Notes: a model not told the origin generated them from the letters alone. Numbered from the stretch's first letter, positions 28,645 through 37,943 are shown. The stretch is 64,000 nt of DNA from DASXHY01 sp035552155 (GCA_035552155.1 DASZLX010000028.1:124001-188000); one strand, 5' to 3'. Numbers and translations: made by a program.

Positions 28645-29415
28645 ATGAACCGGGTTTACATCGGCACTAGTGGATGGGTTTATAAGGAGTGGCAGAAGCA
28701 CTTTTATCCGGAAGAGGTTCCGGCAAAGCGTCAGTTTGAATTTTACGCCACGCAATTTCCGACCGTTGAGATCAACGCCACGTTTTATCGGCTGCCCACG
28801 CTGAAAATGAGCAAGGGCTGGCGCGATAAAGCGCCGCCGGGTTTTGTGTTTGCGGTCAAGGGCAGCCGTTTCATCACGCACATTTTGAAAATCAGCGGCG
28901 CGAGCAAGGGCTTGAGAAAATATTTCAGCCGACTCAAACCGTTGGAGAAGCGCATCGGCCCGGTCCTCTGGCAGCTTCCACCGTTCCTTAAAAAAGATCC
29001 GGAACGGCTCGAGAAATTCCTGAAAATCCTGCCGAAAAATTATTGCTACGCCGTCGAATTCCGCCATCCGTCCTGGTACGAAGACAACGACGCCTTCGAC
29101 GTTCTCCGAAAATATAAAGCGGCCCACGCGAATCTCAGTTCGCTCCGCATGCCGGCCAACTTCACGGTCACGGCGAATTTTGTTTACATCCGTTTCCACG
29201 GTTTGAAGGACGGCGCGCGGCACGATTACACGCGCGCGGAACTGGAGCCGTGGGCAAAATTCATCCGCAAGCAGGTCCGGGCCGGCAGAAACGTTTACGC
29301 CTATTTCAACAATGATCTGAATGTCCACGCGCCGGATAACGCGAAGATGCTGATGGAAATGGCCGGCAAGGCGGCCGTTAAGCCATTTCGAACGGACGAC
29401 GAATCGCCCGGATAA
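28645..29415 (+). CDS. DUF72 (YecE-like) protein
   Basis: 256 residues from the ATG at 28645. Typical blocks of the family are present: YIGTSGWVYKEW at the start, the conserved YATQFPTVEINATFY, and VEFRHPSW in the middle. The fold is a TIM barrel and the protein is cytoplasmic. The biochemical role of DUF72 is not established. The gene appears monocistronic. Confidence 0.9.
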   Translation: MNRVYIGTSGWVYKEWQKHFYPEEVPAKRQFEFYATQFPTVEINATFYRLPTLKMSKGWRDKAPPGFVFAVKGSRFITHILKISGASKGLRKYFSRLKPLEKRIGPVLWQLPPFLKKDPERLEKFLKILPKNYCYAVEFRHPSWYEDNDAFDVLRKYKAAHANLSSLRMPANFTVTANFVYIRFHGLKDGARHDYTRAELEPWAKFIRKQVRAGRNVYAYFNNDLNVHAPDNAKMLMEMAGKAAVKPFRTDDESPG

Positions 29416-29607
29416 AATGTTTGAGGAATCGGTGGATTTCCCGATGCATTGTCGACCATGATTCCGACGCAGTTGTTTATCACCGGTAGGATCGTTGTGT
29501 TTACTTCTGCATGGTTCCGGTCAGAAAACCGAGGCGGACTGTTTTTAGGTTGCGGTTCACGCGTGGCTGAGCTTTAGTCACTGGGCGTCACAGGGTATGC
29601 ACAGCGC

Positions 29608-30099
29608 ATGAAAAACATCCTCATCGTTCTGGTTATCGGACTGCTTTCACAAATCTCAGCGTTATCGCAAGGCACCGTCAATTTTAACATCGATTTCGGC
29701 GCGAATCCGCCACCGCATACACCAGGCGATCCCTTCAGCGGAGCGACCCTCACAGGCGATGTATTCTCTTCCATTCTTTACCTCGATACGACGGTTCCGA
29801 TTTCGGGTTCGATTGAGGAGTTGGATGGCGGGACGTTCACGACTGTTTTTCAGTTCTCGAATCTGGTTTTTGCCACCTATCCCGGCGGCGGTCCGGCTAA
29901 CGATTACGAAGATTCCAGGCAGTTGACCGACAACCAAATCCAGAATCTGTTGGCTGGGAAGTGGTATGCCAATGTGACCTACAGCGGCGCCAGCTACACT
30001 GGGCAGATTACGCCGGTGCCAGAGCCATCAAGCATCACACTATTCCTGGCAAGTGCAATTATGATTTGGGCCGGTTGGCGCCGTCGTATCGCGGGCTAA
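29608..30099 (+). CDS. PEP-CTERM sorted protein with CHRD-like region
   Basis: 163 residues: a signal peptide (MKNILIVLVIGLLSQISALS), a central beta-rich part, a segment NLLAGKWYANVTYSG like the conserved core of CHRD domains, and a C-terminal sorting signal. That signal is VPEPSS followed by a hydrophobic helix and WRRR. Proteins of this kind are processed by an exosortase and displayed on the surface or in the extracellular matrix. No exosortase gene is in the window. There is no neighbour in an operon. Confidence 0.85.
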   Translation: MKNILIVLVIGLLSQISALSQGTVNFNIDFGANPPPHTPGDPFSGATLTGDVFSSILYLDTTVPISGSIEELDGGTFTTVFQFSNLVFATYPGGGPANDYEDSRQLTDNQIQNLLAGKWYANVTYSGASYTGQITPVPEPSSITLFLASAIMIWAGWRRRIAG

Positions 30100-30311
30100 G
30101 ACGATGGATGCCGACACCGTGAAAGGCGGTCCGGGCGGTCAATTGAGTTTTCCCAAGCGCGCCAAAATTTCAAAGAGTTGGGAGCGTGTCCTTGAAGGGC
30201 GTCTGCAAGCCGGGGCAGAAAGAGATATGAGTTTGTTACCAGAAACGAGGGTCGGTTTGCCCCCTGCAATTCAGACTTTCATCGCCGCGCTTCATCCCTA
30301 TACTGGATGCG

Positions 30312-31382
30312 ATGTTTCGCACTCAGGATTTACGCGTAAAAGAAATTGTCCGGCTGATTCAACCCGCGGCGTTGAAAGCCGCTTTGCCCATCACCGATGC
30401 GGCGGGCGCGACCGTGTTCCATAGCCGCGAGGCGGTGAAAAAAATTCTTCACCAGGAGGATCCGCGCCTGCTGGTCATCGTGGGCCCCTGCTCCATTCAC
30501 GACGTCAAAGGCGCGATGGATTACGCCGAAAAACTGAACGTCTTGCGCAAGGAATTTTCCGGACAGATGGAAATCGTGATGCGTGTTTATTTCGAGAAAC
30601 CGCGCACCACCATCGGGTGGAAGGGTCTCATCAACGATCCACACCTGGATAATTCGCAGGACATCGAAGCCGGGCTGAAGATTGCGCGACGCCTGTTGCT
30701 CGATATCGCCGGCATGGGCCTCCCGGCCGGCACGGAATTTCTCGATCCCATTATTCCGCAATACATCGCCGACCTCATCACCTGGTCCGCCATCGGCGCG
30801 CGCACGACGGAATCGCAGACGCATCGCGAACTGGCTAGCGGTCTTTCCATGCCGGTCGGTTTCAAGAACGCCACCGACGGCAGTTTGCAAATCGCCATCG
30901 ATGCCATGACTTCGGCCCGCACGCCGCACAGTTTCCTCGGCATCGACCAGGACGGCTTCACCAGCATCGTTCGCACGAACGGAAATGCCGACGGCCATGT
31001 GGTCTTGCGCGGCGGACGGTTGCAGACCAATTACGACGCCAAGAGCATTGCCGAGGCGGAAACCAAATTGGCGCAGGCCAAATTGCCGCCGGTGATGATG
31101 GTGGATTGCAGTCACGCGAATTCCGGCAAGCAAGCGGCCCGGCAGGAGGACGTCTGGCACAGCATCATCGAGCAACGGGTTGGCGGCACCAAATCGCTCG
31201 CCGGCGCGATGATCGAGAGTTACCTGCACGAAGGCAGCCAGCCGATTCCGAAAAAGCTGTCGGAAATTCGCTACGGCATTTCCATTACTGACGCGTGCAT
31301 TTCGTGGGAAGCCACCGAACGAATGTTGCGCTGGGGCCACGAACAACTCGCCAAAGCGCCCCGCGAGCTGGCCGCCGTGTAA
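30312..31382 (+). CDS. aroG: 3-deoxy-7-phosphoheptulonate (DAHP) synthase, class I
   Basis: 356 residues, close to the 350 of E. coli AroG. It condenses phosphoenolpyruvate and erythrose 4-phosphate in the first step of aromatic amino acid synthesis. Signature blocks: VGPCSIHD, FEKPRTTIGWKGLINDP, GTEFLDPIIPQY, TTESQTHRELASG, VGFKNATDG, VDCSHANSGK. The N-terminal region that carries feedback-inhibitor contacts in AroF/G/H is present, so allosteric control by an aromatic amino acid is likely; which one cannot be said. The gene stands alone. The 212 bases before it show no clear leader peptide. Confidence 0.95.
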   Translation: MFRTQDLRVKEIVRLIQPAALKAALPITDAAGATVFHSREAVKKILHQEDPRLLVIVGPCSIHDVKGAMDYAEKLNVLRKEFSGQMEIVMRVYFEKPRTTIGWKGLINDPHLDNSQDIEAGLKIARRLLLDIAGMGLPAGTEFLDPIIPQYIADLITWSAIGARTTESQTHRELASGLSMPVGFKNATDGSLQIAIDAMTSARTPHSFLGIDQDGFTSIVRTNGNADGHVVLRGGRLQTNYDAKSIAEAETKLAQAKLPPVMMVDCSHANSGKQAARQEDVWHSIIEQRVGGTKSLAGAMIESYLHEGSQPIPKKLSEIRYGISITDACISWEATERMLRWGHEQLAKAPRELAAV

Positions 31383-31410
31383 TTGCCGACTGGCAGTCGG
31401 GAGGGGAATT

Positions 31411-31558
31411 CAACGCAAAGGCGCGAAGAGGCAAAGACGCAAACCGGAATGGCAAAATCCACACATACCGGTCCGAGAGGCCTACTCACCATTCGCGATC
31501 TCAGGAACCCCGACCGAAAACAAACCTTTGCGCCTCCGCGCCTTTGCGTCTTTGCGTT
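31411..31558. repeat. Interspersed inverted repeat, CTTTGCG-type
   Basis: Left arm 31411-31443 and right arm 31526-31558 are inverted, imperfect copies built from CGCAAAG/CTTTGCG units, with about 80 bases between. Same family as 7187-7290. Confidence 0.75.
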
Positions 31559-31633
31559 AAAATCCTTGAAATAGTTCCATTTTATCCGGCATAGGGGTCG
31601 TCAACACGCCGACTGTCGCTTATACTCCCGCCC

Positions 31634-32401
31634 ATGAACGAGTGGGCTCTTATCACCGGCGGATCGATGGGTATCGGTCACGAATTGGCCAAGGTTTTCG
31701 CCGCCAATAAATTCAATCTCATCCTCGTGGCGCGGAATGAAGCGCGGCTCGCGCAAGTCGCGGCTGAACTCCGGGCGCAGCACGGAATCGAAACCAAAAT
31801 TCTCGTCAAAGACCTCTCGCTGCCAAATGTGCCGCAGGAAATTTTTGACGCGCTCCGCGACACGCCCATTTTCGTGCTGGTGAATAACGCCGGCTTTGGC
31901 TGGCGCGGCGCCTTCGCTGAATGCGATTTGCAGCGCGAGGCATTGGACATGATGCATGTGAACATGGACGCGCTCGTGGCGCTCACGCGGCTCTTCGTCC
32001 CGCCGATGCTGGGGCGCAAACACGGGCGCGTCCTGAATGTCGCCTCGACCGCGGCCTTTCAGCCGGGGCCGTTTGCGAACATTTATTTCGCGACCAAGGC
32101 GTTCGTGCTGTCGTTCTCCCACGCGCTCGCGGAGGAACTGGAAGGCACCGGCGTGACCGTGACGGCGCTTTGCCCGGGGTCCACGCGCACGGAATTCTTC
32201 GAGCGCGCCAAAATGCAAAATTTCCGGCGCGACGGGCTGATGATGGATGCCGGCGTCGTGGCGCGGGCTGGTTACCGCGGCCTGATGCGCGGCAAACGCG
32301 TGGTGATTCCGGGCGCGCTCAATAAACTCACCGCCACGCTGTCGAATTTTATGCCGACGCGTTTCACAACAAGAATGGTTCGAAAGTTAAATGGAAAGTG
32401 A
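31634..32401 (+). CDS. Short-chain dehydrogenase/reductase
   Basis: 255 residues. NAD(P)-binding GGSMGIG at residues 9-15, NNAG near 87, and a catalytic Ser plus YFATK (Tyr and Lys) identify a classical SDR. The LCPGSTRTEFF stretch near 185 is typical of the DltE/YqjQ-like subgroup. Substrate unknown. It is followed by a palindromic repeat, so it is probably monocistronic. Confidence 0.9.
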   Translation: MNEWALITGGSMGIGHELAKVFAANKFNLILVARNEARLAQVAAELRAQHGIETKILVKDLSLPNVPQEIFDALRDTPIFVLVNNAGFGWRGAFAECDLQREALDMMHVNMDALVALTRLFVPPMLGRKHGRVLNVASTAAFQPGPFANIYFATKAFVLSFSHALAEELEGTGVTVTALCPGSTRTEFFERAKMQNFRRDGLMMDAGVVARAGYRGLMRGKRVVIPGALNKLTATLSNFMPTRFTTRMVRKLNGK

Positions 32402-32458
32402 GCGGAACCATTATTTGTCCTCGACTCGCCCCCGTGAAAACAAAGGGAAATCGGAGGG

Positions 32459-32511
32459 TCCGCAGATTACGCAGATTTTCGCCGATGCTTTTAATCCGCG
32501 CAATCTGCGGA
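32459..32511. repeat. Interspersed inverted repeat, CCGCAGATT-type
   Basis: Arms 32459-32477 and 32493-32511 are inverted repeats matching at 17 of 19 bases, separated by 15 bases, in the gap before ispF. This is a second family of dispersed intergenic palindromes in the window. Confidence 0.7.
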
Positions 32512-32611
32512 CTGCCTTTCTCGAAGTCTCCCAATTTCTCCGCTGAATAGAACGGCTTTAACGGGACACAAATTGCTTGGTGAGATTTCGCCGCGGCGTT
32601 AACCTGCGCCC

Positions 32612-33088
32612 ATGGTTCACGTTGGCATTGGTTACGATGTTCATCAATTGGTCGCCGGTCGCAAACTCGTTTTGGGCGGCGTGGAAATTCCGCACACCAA
32701 GGGCCTTGACGGCCACTCCGACGCAGATGCGCTCATGCACGCGATTTGCGACGCCATTCTCGGCGCGCTCGGCGAAGAGGACATCGGCCATTTTTTTCCG
32801 AACACCGATCCGCGCTGGAAAGGCGCGCCGAGCAAGGTTTTTTTGCAGGAAGCCGCGCGGCAGGTCGTATTCAAAAAGGGGAAAATCGTAAACATCGACG
32901 CAACCGTCATCGCACAGGCGCCGAAGATTTATCCGTTCATTCACGAAATGAAAATCCGCATCGCGGAAGCGTTGGGCGTGGGCATCCAACAAATCGGGGT
33001 GAAGGCCACGACCAATGAACTCATGGGATTCGTCGGGCGCGAGGAAGGCATCGCCGCCATGGCGGTGGCGAGCGTGGATTTGCCCTGA
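32612..33088 (+). CDS. ispF: 2-C-methyl-D-erythritol 2,4-cyclodiphosphate synthase
   Basis: 158 residues, the normal length. It cyclises CDP-methylerythritol phosphate in the non-mevalonate isoprenoid pathway. Metal and substrate motifs: GYDVHQL near residue 9, DGHSDADALMHA near 33, DIGHFFPNTDP near 57, and the C-terminal ATTNELMGFVGREEGIAAMA. ispD is not adjacent. The small gene downstream begins 14 bases later and may be co-transcribed. Confidence 0.96.
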   Translation: MVHVGIGYDVHQLVAGRKLVLGGVEIPHTKGLDGHSDADALMHAICDAILGALGEEDIGHFFPNTDPRWKGAPSKVFLQEAARQVVFKKGKIVNIDATVIAQAPKIYPFIHEMKIRIAEALGVGIQQIGVKATTNELMGFVGREEGIAAMAVASVDLP

Positions 33089-33102
33089 AAATAAAACAAT
33101 TC

Positions 33103-33372
33103 ATGGCCAAAGCTGAAATCAGTTGGAAACGGGTGACGGAAGATGGCGTCAAGCTCCAGGTGTACGCGCAACACATCGGGCGCGAATGGAAATTTTTTCA
33201 CCGCGAAAAACGATTCGATCAATGGCTGGCCGTGCCGGAACCACCGCTGGAGGATTGGCTGGAATTGCTCGACGCGATCCAACGGATGGTTGTTCGCCGG
33301 CGCTATCAACCGGCCGATGAGGAAGATGTACGAAAAAAAATCCGCGACCGTTTTCCCGAAGCCGGCGTGTAG
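33103..33372 (+). CDS. Conserved hypothetical protein, 89 residues
   Basis: Begins MAKAEISWKRVTEDGVKLQV and is rich in Trp, Arg and Glu, with no membrane segment. It lies 14 bases behind ispF on the same strand. Its TAG stop is the first triplet of a palindromic repeat. The composition is that of a real protein, but I do not know the family. Confidence 0.75.
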   Translation: MAKAEISWKRVTEDGVKLQVYAQHIGREWKFFHREKRFDQWLAVPEPPLEDWLELLDAIQRMVVRRRYQPADEEDVRKKIRDRFPEAGV

Positions 33373-33433
33373 CGGCGGTCTGCGACCGCCGCCAATTTCC
33401 TGAGTCCAGCGGCGGTCATAGACCGCCGCTACA
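33370..33433. repeat. Two GCGGCGGTC palindromic repeat units between convergent genes
   Basis: Units at 33370-33392 and 33408-33433 are each self-complementary (TAGCGGCGGTC...GACCGCCGC) and related to each other. They fill the 66-base gap between two convergent genes and begin on the stop codon of the 89-residue gene. They may serve as a bidirectional transcription stop or mRNA stabiliser. Confidence 0.75.
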
Positions 33434-33438
33434 AAAGA

Positions 33439-33858
33439 TTACTTTTTTCGCCGGTCGTCTTCCGCGAGTTCCGAGCGAATGGTTTCCAGCCGCATCTCGT
33501 AATTGGAGCGGATGGATTCCCCGAGCACCTTCATGTCCACCGGTTTTTTGAAACAGCACGCCACACCGGCCTGAATTCCGCGGCTTTGCACGTATTCGCC
33601 GTCGAGCGCGCTCACGACAATAATGGGCACTTTCGAAGTGGACGGCTGCGAACGAAGAATTTCGCACACAGAAAAACCGTCGATGTCCGGCAGCATCAAA
33701 TCGATGAGCACCACGTCCGGCAATTCGCGGCGCGCCACATTGAGTGCCTGCACGCCGTCGCCGGCGGTAAGAATATCAAAGCCCTGGTTCTCCAGGTTGT
33801 ATTTCAACAACTGGATGAAGTCCGATTCATCGTCCACGACCAGCACGCGCGGTTTCAT
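33439..33858 (-). CDS. Single-domain response regulator
   Basis: 139 residues with only a CheY-like receiver: acidic pocket in VLVVDDESD, phosphorylated Asp in DVVLIDLMLPDIDG, switch residue in IIVVSALD, Lys in FKKPVDM. The last about 25 residues are a charged helix without an output domain. No kinase is adjacent, so its partner is unknown. Confidence 0.92.
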   Translation of the reverse strand: MKPRVLVVDDESDFIQLLKYNLENQGFDILTAGDGVQALNVARRELPDVVLIDLMLPDIDGFSVCEILRSQPSTSKVPIIVVSALDGEYVQSRGIQAGVACCFKKPVDMKVLGESIRSNYEMRLETIRSELAEDDRRKK

Positions 33859-34181
33859 GCGTTAAAGCTGGCGAAAGCGTGTGACCGCTGGGCGGCGGTT
33901 GGGTGAAAAAGAGGTGACGATAGGGTCTGAGAAAACCGAATTCCGAAATTACTTCCAATATATTGTCTTTCGCCGGGTGCTATGGAAACACAAGAATATC
34001 GTGGTCAACCAGCCCTTTTGGCCCGCGGAGTTTGCGCCCTGAGGCAGGACGCTCGCGTCAAAATTCTTCAACTACATCCGCGTTCCACCGGAAAAGGCTG
34101 TGAACGCGGATTATCCATTTTGTCGGTTGTTCAAAGAATTCTTTTCTTTTGCGCAATTTGTTTGCAGCATCCTGACTGAAC
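33859..34181. other. Intergenic region upstream of the topoisomerase gene
   Basis: 323 bases between divergent genes. It must hold their promoters. I see no convincing box, hairpin or small gene. Confidence 0.5.
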
Positions 34182-36314
34182 ATGGCGAAAAAAGGTAAGA
34201 ACGAATCGGATCAACCGGAATTGCCCATCCCGGGCGCAAAAGCACCGGAAAATGGCGCGCCCAAAGACGCCCCAAAGAAAAAAGACGGCGACAACGGCCA
34301 CACGGAAATCGTCGCCGAAGCCGTGCCGACGAATCTTGCGCACGCCCATCGCCCGTTCAATCCCGGCAAGATCGAGCTGCCGTTGCATCGCCGCGTCAAC
34401 ACGAATTTCCTCGAATACGCCAGCTACGTCATTCGCGACCGCGCCATTCCGCACCTCGCCGACGGTTTGAAGCCGGTGCAGCGGCGGATTCTTCATGTGC
34501 TGCACACCATGGATGATGGAAAATTCATCAAGGTGGCCAGTGTCACCGGTGAAACGATGAAGTATCATCCCCACGGGAACGCATCCATTGATGATGCGAT
34601 CGTTGTTTTGGCGAATAAGCGTTATCTCATCGAAGGCCAGGGAAATTTTGGAAATATCTTCACGGGCGATCCTGCCGCCGCTCCGCGCTATATCGAGTGC
34701 CGATTGACACAACTGGCCCGCGAAGAATTATTCAACGACCAGATCACCGAATTCATCCCGACATACGATGGGCGTAAAGAGGAGCCGGTTACTCTGCCCT
34801 GCAAATTGCCGCTCACACTCATGCTCGGCGCGGAAGGCATCGCGGTCGGTCTGTCGGCGCGAATTCTGCCGCACAATTTTCCCGAATTGCTCCAGGCGCA
34901 AATCGCCATCCTCAAAAAAGAATCGTTCAAGTGCCTGCCGGATTTCGTCACCGGCGGCCTCATGGATGCCCGGGATTACCAGGACGGCAAAGGCAGCGTC
35001 AAGGTCCGCGCGAAAATCAAAGTCAAAGACGAGTCCACCGTCGTCATCAAGGAAATCCCGCCCACCACGACCACGGATTCATTGATTACTTCCATCGAGG
35101 ACGCGGCGCAAAAGGGCAAGCTCAAGGTGAAGTCCGTCAATGATTTCACTTCGGAGGACGTCGAGATCGAAGTCAAATGCCCCGCGGGCGTGGATGCGGA
35201 AAAACTCGTGGACGCGCTCTACGCCTTCACGGATTGCGAAGTCAGCATTGCCAGCCGCATCGTCATCATCAAAGACAATCGCCCGGTCGAATTGACCGTG
35301 AGCGAAGTGCTGCGCGAGAACACGGCCCAATTGGTCGAATTGCTCAAGCGCGAGCTGGAGTTGAAGCTGAAGAAGCTCGAGGACGAGCTGCATTTTCGCA
35401 CGTTGGAACGCATTTTCATCGAGGAGCGGATTTACAAAAGCATCGAGAAGTGCAAGACCAACGAGGCCGTGATGGCCGCGGTTCACGACGGCTTCAAACC
35501 GTTTCGCAAACAAATGTATCGCGATTTGGTGGACGCGGATGTCGAGAAATTGCTGTCCGTGCGCATCCGCCGGATTTCGTTGTTCGACATCAACAAGCAT
35601 CGCGAAGAGACCGACCAGGTCAAAGCGGATTTGGAGCAGACGCGCAAGGACTTGAAAAACCTGACGAAGTTCGTCATCGCGCACCTCGAGGCGTTGCTGG
35701 AAAAATACGGGCCGCAATATCCGCGTCTCACGACCAAATCCGCGCGCCACGAAGAAGTGGACGCGAAGGCCGTCGCCTTCAAGGCGTTCAAGATTTCCTA
35801 CGACCGCGAAAGCGGCTACGTGGGCTACAAAGTCAACGGCGAGGAATTCAAAAACGAGTGCACCAAGTTCGACAAGATCCTGCTCGTGTTCAAGGACGGC
35901 ACTTACAAGGTGACCGAACTGCCCGAAAAAATGTTCGTGGGACCGGAGCTGTTTTACTGCGGGTTGCCGGATCGCGAACGCGTCTTCACGTGCGCCTATA
36001 CCAATCGCCAGGCGAGTTTTCTCAAACGGTTCACCTTCGGCGGCACCATTTTGAACAAGGCGTATTCGTGCATCCCGGAAAAATCGCGCATTCTGTTTTT
36101 CGCCCCCGACACGCCCAAGGTGCTTTACATCCGCTACAAACCCGCGCCGCACCAGAAAATTTCGCAGCAAACCTGCGACCCAGCGGAAATCGAAATCAAA
36201 GGCGCGAAAACGCGCGGCCGCCAGATTTCAATCAAAGACATTAGTTCCGTTACCGCCGAACCCACGCGCGGCTGGGATGAAAAAGCGGCCACGACGAAGC
36301 TGATGTTTGTCTGA
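34182..36314 (+). CDS. parC: DNA topoisomerase IV/gyrase subunit A-like protein
   Basis: 710 residues. After a charged 60-residue N-terminal extension comes the winged-helix core: ASYVIRDRAIPHLADGLKPV, PHGNASIDDAI and AAPRYIECRLT, whose Tyr (about 170) forms the DNA-cleaving phosphotyrosine bond. A tower and coiled coil follow (about 390-500). The C-terminal region after about 540 is short and shows no full six-blade wrapping domain and no GyrA-box, so decatenation (topoisomerase IV) is more likely than supercoiling. No ParE/GyrB gene is in the window, which is unusual because these genes are often paired. The gene name is by similarity; a second GyrA-type paralogue remains possible. Confidence 0.88.
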   Translation: MAKKGKNESDQPELPIPGAKAPENGAPKDAPKKKDGDNGHTEIVAEAVPTNLAHAHRPFNPGKIELPLHRRVNTNFLEYASYVIRDRAIPHLADGLKPVQRRILHVLHTMDDGKFIKVASVTGETMKYHPHGNASIDDAIVVLANKRYLIEGQGNFGNIFTGDPAAAPRYIECRLTQLAREELFNDQITEFIPTYDGRKEEPVTLPCKLPLTLMLGAEGIAVGLSARILPHNFPELLQAQIAILKKESFKCLPDFVTGGLMDARDYQDGKGSVKVRAKIKVKDESTVVIKEIPPTTTTDSLITSIEDAAQKGKLKVKSVNDFTSEDVEIEVKCPAGVDAEKLVDALYAFTDCEVSIASRIVIIKDNRPVELTVSEVLRENTAQLVELLKRELELKLKKLEDELHFRTLERIFIEERIYKSIEKCKTNEAVMAAVHDGFKPFRKQMYRDLVDADVEKLLSVRIRRISLFDINKHREETDQVKADLEQTRKDLKNLTKFVIAHLEALLEKYGPQYPRLTTKSARHEEVDAKAVAFKAFKISYDRESGYVGYKVNGEEFKNECTKFDKILLVFKDGTYKVTELPEKMFVGPELFYCGLPDRERVFTCAYTNRQASFLKRFTFGGTILNKAYSCIPEKSRILFFAPDTPKVLYIRYKPAPHQKISQQTCDPAEIEIKGAKTRGRQISIKDISSVTAEPTRGWDEKAATTKLMFV

Positions 36315-36444
36315 GAACATGCTTCCTCGACACCCGCCCATCACCCGGCGAATCTGGTGAGACCAAAAAATCTTGCCGGTTGCGACTAACCGCTTTAGTC
36401 TTTCGGCAGTTGATGAGCACTGTCCGCAGGCAAGTCAACAAATT

Positions 36445-36519
36445 GCGCGCTTAGCTCAGTGGTAGAGCACTTCCTTCACACGGAAGGGGTCGCAGGTTCG
36501 AAACCTGCAGCGCGCACCA
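36445..36519 (+). tRNA. tRNA-Val(CAC)
   Basis: 75 bases fold into a complete cloverleaf: acceptor GCGCGCT/AGCGCGC, D arm GCTC/GAGC, anticodon stem CTTCC/GGAAG with loop TTCACAC (anticodon CAC, reads GUG), 5-base variable loop, T arm GCAGG/CCTGC, A73 and an encoded CCA. It is the integration site of the downstream element; the 3' part after integration belongs to the element's attachment sequence, leaving the tRNA intact. Confidence 0.97.
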
Positions 36520-36520
36520 T
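36492..36520. other. Left attachment site (att repeat in tRNA-Val)
   Basis: 29 bases starting GCAGGTTCGAAACCTGCAG, identical to 62714-62742. Bases on both sides of the core differ between the two copies, which defines the repeat length. Confidence 0.9.
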
Positions 36521-36608
36521 CTTTCCCTTTGAAAATGGTGAATCGGCACTGCCACCAAAAGAAACACAAAACATTGGGGATGGATTTAAAGAAGAAAGCG
36601 AGGCGACT

Positions 36609-37943
36609 GTGAAGTTCCCCAAGCGGCTCCGGTATCGGAGACAGGGCAAGGCATGGGCCACGATTTACAAAAGCGACAACCCCACTCAGCCTTACAATCT
36701 TTACTGGCGCGTCCGGGTGGACGGGAAGCCGCGCAGTCGCTTCAAATCGTTCTCGACCTACAGCGCCGCAAAGAAGGCGGGCGACAAAATCGTAGCCGAC
36801 CTCGCCACGGGGGCGCTGGCCGCTACGCTCTCGCCGGGGCAGGCCAGCGACGCCCGACTTGCGCTCGACACGCTGAATAAGTTTTATGTCGATACCGGCA
36901 AGCGCGTATCGCTGCACGAGGCGGCGGCGCGGTTCGTCGCGGCAACACGCAAGCTCGGCGACCGATTATTAAGCGAGGCCGTCGAGGGCTATTTACGGGG
37001 GGTGGTCACCGTAAAGCGCAAGGATTTGGCGGAGGCCGTACAGGACTTCGCGGCCGCCGAAAAATCGCGCACAGTCTCCCCCGACGGTCAAAGGCCGGAA
37101 CTCTCTCCCGGTTTTCATCGGCAAAAGGTCAAAATACTCGAAGGATTTGCCCAGTTGTTTCCAGGTCACGCGGTGAGTGATTTAACAAAAGCGCTCGTGG
37201 ATACGTTTTTCAAGCACATTCGAGAACGTGAGGATCGCCCCGCTATCTTCCCGAAAAGCCGTAATCATCACCGGACGGTCGTTAAGCAATTTCTGCAATG
37301 GTCCGTTAGGAACGATTATTTGCAAGCTAATCACAGGCTGTCCGAATCCGAATCAATGCGGCCAGAAAAGACCAACGGCGCACCCACTGAGTTTTACACA
37401 CCGACGGATTTCAGCAAGCTGCTCGAAGCGGCCGAAGGCGAGATAGGAGCGATGATCGCCATCGGTGGACTGGCGGGTTTGCGCACAGCAGAATTGCTCC
37501 GGCTGGATTGGGCGGACGTTTGGCGCGTGCGCGGCCACATCGAAGTGACGGCTCGGAAATCCAAAACCCGTCAACGTCGTCTCGTGGAAATCTGCCCGGC
37601 CCTAGCCGCATGGCTCCGCCCCTTTAGCAAGTTCCCGGATGGCCCTTTGTGGAAAGCCGGCGAACATAAGTTTCACAAACGCTTCGGTCGCCTGTGCGAG
37701 CGTGCGAAGGTAAAGCGTGAGCAGAACGCCTTGCGCCACAGCTTCTGCACGTACCACTTCGCACTCCACGCTAACGAGAATTTAACCTCTCAGCAGGCCG
37801 GTAACTCGCCTGGGATGATCCACGGGCATTACAAAGGCTTGGCTACCAGAGCCGAAACCAAACAATGGTTCAGCACCCGACCAAGCAAACCGGTAATAGC
37901 GGAAGTCATTTCGTTTCCAGTGAAATCGAGGAACAGTTCATGA
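36609..37943 (+). CDS. Tyrosine recombinase/integrase of the element
   Basis: 444 residues if started at GTG 36609, which has GAGG 5 bases upstream; the open frame extends back into the tRNA but has no better start. An N-terminal DNA-binding region and a SAM-like core-binding domain precede the catalytic domain. Catalytic residues visible: Arg in GGLAGLRTAELLRLDW (about 292), Lys near 317, ALRHSFCTY (about 376) and HGHYKGLA with the nucleophile Tyr near 408. It would integrate and excise the element at tRNA-Val. The position just inside the att site is typical. Confidence 0.9.
   Translation: MKFPKRLRYRRQGKAWATIYKSDNPTQPYNLYWRVRVDGKPRSRFKSFSTYSAAKKAGDKIVADLATGALAATLSPGQASDARLALDTLNKFYVDTGKRVSLHEAAARFVAATRKLGDRLLSEAVEGYLRGVVTVKRKDLAEAVQDFAAAEKSRTVSPDGQRPELSPGFHRQKVKILEGFAQLFPGHAVSDLTKALVDTFFKHIREREDRPAIFPKSRNHHRTVVKQFLQWSVRNDYLQANHRLSESESMRPEKTNGAPTEFYTPTDFSKLLEAAEGEIGAMIAIGGLAGLRTAELLRLDWADVWRVRGHIEVTARKSKTRQRRLVEICPALAAWLRPFSKFPDGPLWKAGEHKFHKRFGRLCERAKVKREQNALRHSFCTYHFALHANENLTSQQAGNSPGMIHGHYKGLATRAETKQWFSTRPSKPVIAEVISFPVKSRNSS

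Noticed and set aside
30104..30424. Plus-strand frame of 106 codons before aroG
   Set aside because: Overlaps the DAHP synthase start in another frame and has no protein-like composition.
30330..31346. Minus-strand open frame of 338 codons
   Set aside because: Antisense to the DAHP synthase gene, whose motifs are complete.
31411..33433. Possible CRISPR array from repeated short palindromes
   Set aside because: The repeats belong to different families, are not evenly spaced and have no spacers or cas genes nearby.
35079..36170. Minus-strand open frame of 363 codons
   Set aside because: Antisense to the topoisomerase gene; Phe/His/Leu-rich shadow composition.
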